Assembly: GCF_000953635.1 (NCBI RefSeq)
Contig: NZ_LN614830.1
Coordinates: forward strand, 2,781,001-2,845,000
DNA: 64,000 bases
Direction of reading: 5' to 3'
From: Legionella micdadei
GTDB taxonomy: Bacteria > Pseudomonadota > Gammaproteobacteria > Legionellales > Legionellaceae
In this document: positions 56,592 through 64,000 of the stretch, piece by piece
How positions within the stretch are numbered: position 1 is the stretch's first letter
Layout of the letters: each line of letters opens with the position of its first letter
Notes under the pieces: model-generated
What the model saw: only the letters and a program-made list of their open reading frames with translations
Told to the model about the DNA's origin: nothing
The model's database searches: none
Position numbers and translations under genes: made by a program

Positions 56592-59540
56592 CTAAAGTAT
56601 CTTTGATAAAACAGTTGAGTCCGTTTGAATGGTTTTTTCAACTACATTGAAATAAATATTGACAACATATTTTGCAATTTCTTTTAATATATCAGGGTAA
56701 TCATTAGTCAGTTGTTCAAATACACTCCGTGATAATTCAAGCATCGTAGAATCTTCATTGACAATCACTTCAAGCGGGCTATTGCGTTCAGTCAGAATTA
56801 TAAATAAACCGATGAGATCATTCTCTTTAGCATAGCGTTCTATTTTTCCATTATATACCACAGCAGCACTACCACTTAAAATCATATAAATTTTATCGGG
56901 ATAATCACCAATCCCAATTAGTTTTTTTCCTTTTGGGAATTCGACAAATTGACATTCTTCTGCAACTGAAATCAGTAATTCAGCAGGCACATGCGTATAA
57001 ATTGGGACTTTTCGCAATGCAAAAACTTTATCGACTGTATCCATCGTTTTATCCTCTGAGGCTGTGTGGTACAACATTTTTTTGGACCAACAATCCAATT
57101 CAAATTGAGACCTATCGAAATCGTTTATCTGCAGCTTATCTTCAATTGCAGCAAACACTTTTTTTGCTAGTGCTCTATCCTCAATTAACCAATCCAAATA
57201 TTCGAGGGCAATATCGTGTTGTGAATCGGGTTGTTGCAACTCGTACTTAGAAGCAAGTTTAGGTAGGATTTCCATAATACTTTTTGGTTGAATCACGGTA
57301 GCAAGGAAACAAATCAGCTTTTTCTCTGTTAGCTGTTTACGCAACATTAATTCGCGTTTTTTATCCAAATCACTTTCCTGTTTAAATAGGAAATTAAAAA
57401 TATTCAATTCAGTAATAATATGATTTATGTGTAATAAAATATCTGATTTTAGTTGATTTGACAGAGGAATTTTGGTTGCTCTTAACGCAATTTGCTCTGA
57501 CAATTCAACGGAAAATAAAAATGGGGCACGAGGTATTAATTTGCCTAAACATCGCTCTGTAGTAGACGTATTTAACTTACAAAGCACTCTTATTAGAGGT
57601 TTATACCGATGCACATTGACCGTTAGGCAAGTACGCAATAGTAATGGAGCAACATCGATTTTAATCTTTATTAACGATTGTACCGCATCGTAACTCACTT
57701 TGGATTTATCCAACTGGGCTATTACAAGACGGACAATACGCCTATCTTTTGTATTATGTGTGGCTTTAATTGCCTGCTTTGCGACTTTATAACTCGGATC
57801 ATTGGCCAATTTCTTTATCAATTCAACAGGATTGCCAAGATCGATATGATTCAATGCCATTACCGCAAAAAAACGGATATCTTCTTCCTTTGAATTTGCC
57901 ATCTTCTCTAAAACTTTTATTGCTTCGCTGACATGACGAAGTTCGCCATAGTTGATCGCTGCAATAATCGCAATAGCCTGGTATGGGGGATTGGAGTAAT
58001 GAAAATAATCATCTAATTTTTCAATTATTCTTTCGTGATGTTTTTTAAAAATTAAAAAGAGAAGTTGCCAAGTTGCTTCCTGATCTTTTTCTTTTTCCAA
58101 TTGCTGTAGCAGTTTTTTGTCATATAATTTTCCAAAGTAACTCGAAGTTTTATAAACTTTTATACGAACTGACGGATCTGGATAATCAAAAAGGTTGACT
58201 AGTTCTTCCCTTACTTGCTTTGGATTAGTCCATCTCAAAATAGATAAACCGACTTTTATTTTTATCGGGTCCTGACTAGATAATAAGTATTTGACCTGCT
58301 TCGCCAGAAAATGATAATCGCTTTCTTCGTCTAATATTGGAAAATAAAATCTTTTCTCTTTAATGTTTGAGAGTAGTGTTTCACCATAAAATTGTTTAAT
58401 CTTCCAGGCAAAAACTAACATAAAAATAAGGATTAATCCTGTCAAAATTTGATAGGAATAAAAAGCATAATGGTAAGCAAAAATTAATAAAATAAACGAG
58501 GCAGCGATTCTTGCTAAATTGTTAGTTACCGCTTGAATAACAATTTGCCCCCTATTTTTTAAAGAAAATGGCAGTGCGTTGAGAGCAACTTGCCATCCCA
58601 AACTTACCCAACTGGTATAAAATATTAAAAGAACCAGATTAAACAAAGTGATTATGTACAAATAAGGATAGAAAATTGAGGGTATAAAAGAAATAAAAAT
58701 AGCTGCTGTAGAAGACAAAAATAATGCTGAAATTCCAAATAATTCCAAAATTCGCTTTGCGTAAAGTTGAATAAGAAAACTACCCACATTCCCTAAAAGA
58801 TAAAATAGGGTCATGAATTTAGTAATTTGTGCCATATCAAGAGCCTGGCTAAGACGAAACATCATCTGATAATTAGCGAATATAAAAATGATATTTATTA
58901 GAGCCAAAAAAATGGCAAGCGATAAAAACAAAGGATAAGCCCGTAAGGAAACAGATTTATTAACGGGACCTTTAAAATTGATTTGCTGAAGTTGAATTCT
59001 GGCCACAGCAAAACAATTTATGATCATCAGGATTAGAGAAAAATAGATTAAAATATTTTGCCCCCAAACATCGATACCAATATAAGACAGCGTACTGATA
59101 ACAATACTGTTTATACTGATTAAAGCTAAAAATCGATTCGCAAAACTTTTAAATACACGAAGCTCAAAAGATGCAGTTGCAAGATTCCAACTATTTGCAC
59201 TATAAATATTTGACAATGCAATAAATAAAAAAGTATAGATTAAGGCTAGTAATTTTGAAGGCCAAAAATTGAGGATTACATAAAGCAAAACAAGCACAAT
59301 AGAACTGGCTTGGATGACTAATATAGTCTTTTTATTTGTGTTTGAAAGGAAATGAACTAATCCTCCTGCTGTTAGAGCAGAAAGAATCCCTGACACTATA
59401 AAATAATAAGGCAAAGTCGCGCGAGAAAAGTTTCCCAGATAGAGAGCAGTTGAGTAAGAACTCAATAGGACACCCATCCCTACTGCAGTAATGAGGACTA
59501 CAGAGACTAAATAGAAATTGGTTTTATCGTTATCATTCAT
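56592..59540 (-). CDS. Nucleotide-transporter-like membrane protein fused to HEAT repeats and a cyclic-nucleotide-binding domain
   Basis: A 982-aa protein in three parts. Residues 1-400 have about twelve hydrophobic segments, resembling MFS/ATP-ADP-translocase-like (NTT/Npt) proteins. Residues 410-830 are helical repeats of the HEAT/armadillo kind (PKQVREELVNLFDYPDPSVR, EDIRFFAVMALNHIDLGNPV). Residues 850-970 form a cyclic-nucleotide-binding domain: VPAELLISVAEECQFVEFPK, the GSAAVVYNGKIE turn and NDLIGLFIILTERNSP, in the place of the phosphate-binding cassette. NTT-HEAT-CNMP fusions of unknown function occur in several bacteria. The usual Gly-Glu-x-x-Arg of true cAMP binders is replaced, so ligand binding is uncertain. 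Confidence 0.85.
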   Translation of the reverse strand: MNDNDKTNFYLVSVVLITAVGMGVLLSSYSTALYLGNFSRATLPYYFIVSGILSALTAGGLVHFLSNTNKKTILVIQASSIVLVLLYVILNFWPSKLLALIYTFLFIALSNIYSANSWNLATASFELRVFKSFANRFLALISINSIVISTLSYIGIDVWGQNILIYFSLILMIINCFAVARIQLQQINFKGPVNKSVSLRAYPLFLSLAIFLALINIIFIFANYQMMFRLSQALDMAQITKFMTLFYLLGNVGSFLIQLYAKRILELFGISALFLSSTAAIFISFIPSIFYPYLYIITLFNLVLLIFYTSWVSLGWQVALNALPFSLKNRGQIVIQAVTNNLARIAASFILLIFAYHYAFYSYQILTGLILIFMLVFAWKIKQFYGETLLSNIKEKRFYFPILDEESDYHFLAKQVKYLLSSQDPIKIKVGLSILRWTNPKQVREELVNLFDYPDPSVRIKVYKTSSYFGKLYDKKLLQQLEKEKDQEATWQLLFLIFKKHHERIIEKLDDYFHYSNPPYQAIAIIAAINYGELRHVSEAIKVLEKMANSKEEDIRFFAVMALNHIDLGNPVELIKKLANDPSYKVAKQAIKATHNTKDRRIVRLVIAQLDKSKVSYDAVQSLIKIKIDVAPLLLRTCLTVNVHRYKPLIRVLCKLNTSTTERCLGKLIPRAPFLFSVELSEQIALRATKIPLSNQLKSDILLHINHIITELNIFNFLFKQESDLDKKRELMLRKQLTEKKLICFLATVIQPKSIMEILPKLASKYELQQPDSQHDIALEYLDWLIEDRALAKKVFAAIEDKLQINDFDRSQFELDCWSKKMLYHTASEDKTMDTVDKVFALRKVPIYTHVPAELLISVAEECQFVEFPKGKKLIGIGDYPDKIYMILSGSAAVVYNGKIERYAKENDLIGLFIILTERNSPLEVIVNEDSTMLELSRSVFEQLTNDYPDILKEIAKYVVNIYFNVVEKTIQTDSTVLSKIL

Positions 59541-59695
59541 TGCCCGCTCTTATCATCTTCAAATCACTTGCAATGTTTTAAGATCTGATTAGGTTTTGTT
59601 AGTGCCCTATAATCCAAACTGCCTGTCAAAAGTATAGTTGAGAATTGATACAGTTTTTCTTCCTTTCAGACTTTCTATTTCACGCTACTTCACGG

Positions 59696-59715
59696 CTTAA
59701 TTTTTATTTAAGGTT
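59696..59715 (+). promoter_or_regulatory. PmrA-box-like site upstream of the C58-like protease gene
   Basis: CTTAATTTT-TA-TTTAAGGTT: first half 8/9 and second 6/9 matches to cTTAATatT, with the two TTAA cores 11 bp apart. It ends 59 bp before the start codon at 59775. Inferred from consensus; weaker than the site at 10143-10162. Confidence 0.4.
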
Positions 59716-59774
59716 AATATTGTAATATACATGGTCAATTAGATTATTAAAAAAACATTCCTCTGGAGCCTATA

Positions 59775-60509
59775 GTGAAAAAAATTAAACAATTAAAACA
59801 ATCTTCAAGAACCATACTTGGTTGCTGTTATGGGTACAGCTATTTTTGGTCCCGTGGAAAATTAGAACTTCCAGAAACGACTCCTGAATTAGAATTAAAT
59901 GATGAGATTGAACTCGCTCAATTTTTCCAGGTTCTTCCTAGCGGAAAAAGTGAATGGATTCCCGATGTAACTATCGATTGGAATAAAACAGCAATAGAAG
60001 ACAACTTAAAAAAGTTGTTAGTCAACAATAATGATGCAGTCGTTTTAAAATATTTTGGCTTAGTTGGTGGCCATGCGTTAGCCATAAAAAAAATAGACAA
60101 TGATCTTTACGAATTTTTTGATTGCAATGATGGCATCTACAGTTTCACAAGTTCCGAGTTTGGTGAAATTATCAATAAAATAACTGATGATTTTTATGGC
60201 AAATTTTTCTATGGTTTTGGCATGGAGAAAATATCGGCTGATGAGAATTTTCACCCTAGCATCATAAAGAATACCTATGCAGCAGCGTATTTGTTTTGTG
60301 CGCGACTCCTTACTCTCCCTATCGGAATAGGCAGATTGGTTTTATCTTTCTTTGAGTACATAAACAAACAATCCGAAACAAAAGCTGAGCGTTTATCCCT
60401 ATTTTTTAAGCAAGAATCACCTGAGAAAGAAGAGCGTTTATCCCAATTTTTACAGCAAGAATCAACTGAAAATGAGCCCCTTCCCCTTCTTAGTGCTGAT
60501 CTCGGCTAA
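59775..60509 (+). CDS. YopT/C58-like cysteine protease, candidate effector
   Basis: A 244-aa protein starting at GTG 59775 (CTGGAGCC upstream). The order of residues matches the papain-like C58 family: Cys18 in GCCYGYSYFW (C-x-G-x-S), His100 in VGGHALAIKK and Asp116 in FFDCNDGIYSF. The His-Asp spacing is 16, as in Yersinia YopT. A hydrophobic stretch at about 170-198 (AAYLFCARLLTLPIGIGRLV) could attach it to membranes. The C-terminus carries two 11-residue near-repeats (ERLSLFFKQES at 205, ERLSQFLQQES at 220) in a Glu/Ser-rich tail that looks like a Dot/Icm signal. The 3' end overlaps the convergent next gene by 20 bp. Catalysis and secretion are inferred. Confidence 0.65.
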   Translation: MKKIKQLKQSSRTILGCCYGYSYFWSRGKLELPETTPELELNDEIELAQFFQVLPSGKSEWIPDVTIDWNKTAIEDNLKKLLVNNNDAVVLKYFGLVGGHALAIKKIDNDLYEFFDCNDGIYSFTSSEFGEIINKITDDFYGKFFYGFGMEKISADENFHPSIIKNTYAAAYLFCARLLTLPIGIGRLVLSFFEYINKQSETKAERLSLFFKQESPEKEERLSQFLQQESTENEPLPLLSADLG

Positions 60510-61581
60510 GCTTTGCTAACGCGTTGAAAACATGTCCAGCAACATCAACACGCGCCTCAGGGCTATTGGGAGTATGCACGAATCCTCCTTTGATTGTGAG
60601 CTGAGTTGCTGTTTGCAATTGGTAGAGAAAATGAATACAGCGGTTGATTTCCTTTTCGAACCAGTCTTTAGGTAAGTGTAATGCTATTTTAACGAAACTA
60701 ATTACATCCCGGGCATGCACTAGGCCCTCTAGATAACAAGCAATTTCTACAGTGGCCACATTATGTTCAAAGGGAATTTTTGCAATCGGAGAGTTCATCA
60801 AAGCATTAATAAGTCTTTTTAAGTGCTCTACCTCCAAAGATATCTCATTTTCCCCCTTTGATTGGTTATAAATCCAGTGATAAAACAATTGAAACTGCCA
60901 ATTCGCATAAAAAGTAACAATGTCAGAGGTAACATTTCGCTCACGATTCTCGTCTTGGCAACAATAGAGAATCGCTCTCTGGATTAAAGTGATAATTTGG
61001 TTATCTATTTCCTTTGAGTGATGGCCTAAGGTGGCAATGAGGCCAATCAATGCTTCAGGCAGGTAAAAAGCTTCGGCACTTTTTTCATATACTGTTAAAC
61101 GGCTGTCAAAAAATAGCCTCATTGAACCATCCTCATTTTGCCGTCTAAGCAACCGATTAACCAACTGAGCCCTAGTTGTCTTCCAAAGATCGGGTAATTT
61201 AGATGGAAAGACTTGACTGCATTTTTCCAAAGCAAGTAGAAAGAAACCAATATCGCCTATGTTCCCATCGGGTAGATCCAGAACTTTATTTTTTTGATAA
61301 AGTTCGTGATATTTTTGCAAAGTATTACCAACCACTTCTTCAAAAACGGCCATAACACCCGCCCCTAACATCATTTGGCGCTCTTTAAAAAAATGAACCA
61401 GGTCAAGGATATTACAAATTGTTGCTACATCCCGAATCGAACTATGTTGATACGCGTAAGGAAAGCTGCTCTTGGGCGGCATCATATAATAGAGGCGCCG
61501 CTGCTCATTAGCAGCCATAGAGTGAAAAAATTCGGCGATCTGTAAAATCATTTTTTCGACTATCTGAAGATTAATCGTCAT
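60490..61581 (-). CDS. Alpha/alpha-toroid protein with terpenoid-cyclase/prenyltransferase-like motifs
   Basis: A 363-aa soluble helical protein. RRQNEDGSMRLFFDSRL (about 145-160) resembles the QW motif of squalene-hopene cyclases and prenyltransferases. GGFVHTPNSPEARVDVAGHV near the end is the usual C-terminal piece of that toroid fold. No DxDD cyclase acid motif is seen, so an unusual substrate or a non-enzymatic role is possible. Start placed at ATG 61581 with GAGG eight bases upstream; the frame opens at 61614. Its stop overlaps that of the convergent C58-like gene. Confidence 0.6.
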   Translation of the reverse strand: MTINLQIVEKMILQIAEFFHSMAANEQRRLYYMMPPKSSFPYAYQHSSIRDVATICNILDLVHFFKERQMMLGAGVMAVFEEVVGNTLQKYHELYQKNKVLDLPDGNIGDIGFFLLALEKCSQVFPSKLPDLWKTTRAQLVNRLLRRQNEDGSMRLFFDSRLTVYEKSAEAFYLPEALIGLIATLGHHSKEIDNQIITLIQRAILYCCQDENRERNVTSDIVTFYANWQFQLFYHWIYNQSKGENEISLEVEHLKRLINALMNSPIAKIPFEHNVATVEIACYLEGLVHARDVISFVKIALHLPKDWFEKEINRCIHFLYQLQTATQLTIKGGFVHTPNSPEARVDVAGHVFNALAKLSRDQH

Positions 61582-61713
61582 GATTGCCTCACTGAATTTG
61601 AGCGGGGCATCCATTTCACCAGCAGGTGTCAGCCCACTGAAAGTTTTTAATTTTTCAGAACTCTACCATTTCAGGTTGAGATAATCTGAATCTTAAGCAT
61701 CTAGGATCCAGAT

Positions 61714-62877
61714 TTAAGGACTTGGTGGTGCACCTGCAGATAGTACTCCGTCGTTAGGAATAAGATAATTGGATATGATTTGGGTGAATCGATTAATATC
61801 GTCATCAGACGGTTTCTCTTTATTCACTAATTCTAACATCTGATGCAATTCCTTTTTATCAAAACTGGTAAATAGAGGAAGATTGTTGAATGTCTCAACC
61901 ACCTTCTCTGCCATCAGGATATTATTATGCTGGACGATCTTTTTATAACTTGCAGCATCTAACATATCCACTTGCCGTAAAAATCTCAGGAAATGAAGCG
62001 CTCCTATACCCAGTCCACTTACTTCTGAAAGATCTTCTGGTTTACGGTAATCAATGAGGCCAGCGTTGTATAACAATAAAATATTCATTGCGAAAATGTT
62101 GGCATTCTTAGGATTTTGCTCAAGTACCGTAAAATAGTTGGCTGACAAGCAATGACCAGCTAAAAGCTTTTTAGCCCCCTCGTAAATGGTATCGATATAT
62201 TGATCCTGTCTTAAAAGAATATCAACCACACCAGGATAATAAAGATTATTTTCTAAAATATAACCAAGCAGCTCAATAATAGTCCCCATATTCTTTATCG
62301 GAGATTGAGCAGCAAGAAGTTTATCAATTAATATTTGAGTGTCGTAGGCATGCTCTTGAAGATCAATAATCAATTGAGAAATACTGTAGGCTTGACTTGG
62401 ATATGTAAGAATTAATTTAAAAGTATCTAAATCAAGCGATTCGATATTGAACAATTTCCTTACGCTATGAGTTACAGCCATATCCGATTTTGCAGCATCA
62501 AATAACCGCTCGATAGGAAAAGAGTTCGGGTCGACCTTCATTTCTTTTACTAACTCTAATAAGTTGACAACCCCACCAAGATGGGCAATGTTTTTAGCGA
62601 TAGCAGCATGAATCGCATCACTCAGGGGGATATTGAGCCCCTTTAAGGCTTTGAATAAGGTAATTAAGCGATTGGTATAATTGGGATAGGCTTCTAGAAG
62701 ACTCAGCATTCGGGGATCATCGCCCAGGTTTAATTTATTCAAACGGTTAAGTATATCGTTTGATATTTGCTTCCTTTCAGAAGGCGTTTGGTTTTCGCTT
62801 CCCTCTTTTCGAGAAGCCGATCCTAAACCCTGCATAATCGTTTGCATACTTTCACGAACAGTCATCTCTGGTGCCAT
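61714..62877 (-). CDS. Helical-repeat protein of unknown function
   Basis: A 387-aa protein that is almost all helix (RKQISNDILNRLNKLNLGDD, AYDTQILIDKLLAAQSPIKN, LEQNPKNANIFAMNILLLYN). Repeated Leu-rich helices of 30-40 residues suggest a solenoid. No catalytic motif, signal peptide or membrane segment. The short tail NDGVLSAGAPPSP is polar. ATG 62877 was preferred over a TTG at 62889; neither has a good ribosome site. The block it lies in carries other effector-like genes, which makes an effector role possible but no more. Confidence 0.55.
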   Translation of the reverse strand: MAPEMTVRESMQTIMQGLGSASRKEGSENQTPSERKQISNDILNRLNKLNLGDDPRMLSLLEAYPNYTNRLITLFKALKGLNIPLSDAIHAAIAKNIAHLGGVVNLLELVKEMKVDPNSFPIERLFDAAKSDMAVTHSVRKLFNIESLDLDTFKLILTYPSQAYSISQLIIDLQEHAYDTQILIDKLLAAQSPIKNMGTIIELLGYILENNLYYPGVVDILLRQDQYIDTIYEGAKKLLAGHCLSANYFTVLEQNPKNANIFAMNILLLYNAGLIDYRKPEDLSEVSGLGIGALHFLRFLRQVDMLDAASYKKIVQHNNILMAEKVVETFNNLPLFTSFDKKELHQMLELVNKEKPSDDDINRFTQIISNYLIPNDGVLSAGAPPSP

Positions 62878-63109
62878 TATATTGATCAAAGTGAACTAGA
62901 TTCTAAAATATAGCATATAATTTTCCTAAAATTTATCCCTAAAGTAAAAATTTTTTTCTAGTAGGAAAAATCATAGCCTGTCTTTGTTTCCTCCCTCTTT
63001 TGGGAAAAGGAATTCAAACCGATCACCATGATGCAAAATTTTTGAACTATATTTCAATATAACACCTAAAATGGTCAATATTTTATCTAATTGATAAAAG
63101 GAGATTACT

Positions 63110-64000
63110 ATGGGCGCCGATAGAGATATTGTTGAAAACCAAGCTCGGGATCTTAAAGATTACACGGATACCATCGCAGCAGTTCATTTATTAAAAGAAG
63201 TGGTAGCCAATGGGGCTGTGGTTACAGTAGGAGCAGCAAAAGAGATCGTTGACATCGAGAATGACAAAAAATCTCCCAAACTTGGCAATGTCGTCAAAGC
63301 AATTTTAGATAAAGCAGGCAAGCCCGGCACAGGGAGAAGCCAATGGGTACAAAAGGAAGACGAAAAATGGCATCTTGAAGCTGCAATCACTATTGGCGGC
63401 GCTGTTTATACCGTTGATGTAATTTTTGAAGCAGAAACACCCGAAGAAGGGCAAGAGTACACTCTCAACATCACCAGTAAATTAAGCGAAGAGGTTAGTA
63501 GGGGAAAACTATTTTTCAACCCAGACCATGCGGCCACTGTCAAATTAACCCTTAAAGAAGGTGAGGTTCATGCTGTGACTAAAAAAGGATTAGCAGTTGA
63601 TACTACCTCCTTTATTCCCCACGCGTACCAAAATGAAATATTGGCAAAATATTCTGAAAGTTTAGCCGAAGGGAATGAACAACGCCTTGCAGTGATGGGA
63701 ACCGGTTCCGGTAAAAGTATTATTATGGCAGGGATTGCCCAGGCGGTTGGCCGTACCGTCATGATTGTTCCTGATAAGACACTGGTTGACCAACAAGCGC
63801 TTGAAACACAAAAGATGCTTGGCGCAGGTGTCGTCCGGGGATCTCGCCAAACTCCTGCAGTTTTCACTTTAGAAACTCTTAAAGATAAAGTCGATGTTGA
63901 AAACTGGGAAGAATTAAGTGGTAAAGACATCCAAAATATCCAGGAATATTTTCGCCAGGTTATACAAGACACTTCCGATGATCACTTTGATCAAATAGTT
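63110..64000 (+). CDS. Helicase-like protein (SF2 DEAD/DEAH type), N-terminal part, runs off the window
   Basis: The first 297 codons of a larger gene, open to the right edge, starting at ATG 63110 behind a strong AAAAGGAGATTACT. Residues 1-165 are not recognised (MGADRDIVENQARDLKDYTD, acidic). From about 165 a helicase/translocase core begins: IPHAYQNEILAKYSESL, Walker A GTGSGKS at 197-203 in RLAVMGTGSGKSIIMAGI, and the motif Ia-like TVMIVPDKTLVDQQALETQK. Motif II and later lie outside. Such cores occur in DNA/RNA helicases, restriction subunits and some large Legionella effectors; the choice cannot be made here. Confidence 0.7.
   Translation, partial: MGADRDIVENQARDLKDYTDTIAAVHLLKEVVANGAVVTVGAAKEIVDIENDKKSPKLGNVVKAILDKAGKPGTGRSQWVQKEDEKWHLEAAITIGGAVYTVDVIFEAETPEEGQEYTLNITSKLSEEVSRGKLFFNPDHAATVKLTLKEGEVHAVTKKGLAVDTTSFIPHAYQNEILAKYSESLAEGNEQRLAVMGTGSGKSIIMAGIAQAVGRTVMIVPDKTLVDQQALETQKMLGAGVVRGSRQTPAVFTLETLKDKVDVENWEELSGKDIQNIQEYFRQVIQDTSDDHFDQIV

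Noticed and set aside
1-64000. CRISPR arrays, tRNA or rRNA genes, intact transposases
   Set aside because: No regularly spaced direct repeats, no clover-leaf-like segment and no transposase-like frame were recognised; a tRNAscan or ISfinder search could change this.

Overview
The window looks like a stretch of Legionella (or close Legionellaceae) chromosome. The base composition is moderately AT-rich. Housekeeping genes (dnaK, grpE, hemE, folB, argS, recG, upp, maf) are interleaved with large multi-domain proteins of the Dot/Icm-effector kind: patatin with ankyrin and coiled coil, a phospholipase-C-like protein, a C58-like cysteine protease and a helicase-like protein. Two sites upstream of such genes match the Legionella PmrA-box layout (two TTAA cores 11 bp apart). 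The genus call is an inference from gene content; no 16S or marker search was possible.

Layout. 1-2361: heat-shock genes grpE and dnaK (dnaK cut by the window edge), each with its own sigma-32-like promoter. 2472-7732: class II DAHP synthase, a terminator, then a 1267-aa ankyrin/patatin/coiled-coil protein. 7951-15132: yheT-like hydrolase and hemE; a phospholipase-C-like gene behind a PmrA-box-like site; folB; a long copper-type P-type ATPase. 15286-24330, mainly minus strand: SPOR protein, argS, a LysR regulator with a palindromic operator facing a VOC gene and a D-threonine aldolase-like gene, an SDR, a YyaL-type protein and a PerM-type permease. 24453-33584, all plus strand: recG, a 520-bp gap holding three perfect DnaA boxes, a PP-loop sulfur-transfer protein with TusA, a CDF and a ZIP metal transporter, a hydroxyacid dehydrogenase, Maf, a patatin and a rhodanese. 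33655-41538: Nudix, exported proteins, a three-gene uracil operon (GTP cyclohydrolase II-like, DUF1688, upp), an HExxH protein and several small proteins, including a 45-aa PGQQ-repeat protein. 41697-52756: erythromycin-esterase-like protein, an MBOAT/AlgX-like acetylation pair, exported proteins, and a glycosyltransferase-methyltransferase gene apparently split by a frameshift. 53002-64000: Mut7-C, AraC, hemerythrin and GNAT genes, a MITE-like palindrome, then a block of probable accessory/effector genes: nucleotide-transporter-like/HEAT/cNMP fusion, C58-like protease, toroid protein, helical protein, and a helicase-like gene running off the right edge.

The most notable observations are the C58-like protease behind a PmrA-like box (59696-60509), the ankyrin-patatin-coiled-coil protein, the DnaA-box cluster in the recG downstream gap, the URC-type uracil catabolic operon, the frameshifted glycosyltransferase-methyltransferase, and the palindromic element with a shrunken relative elsewhere in the window. 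No rRNA, tRNA, CRISPR array or intact transposase was seen.
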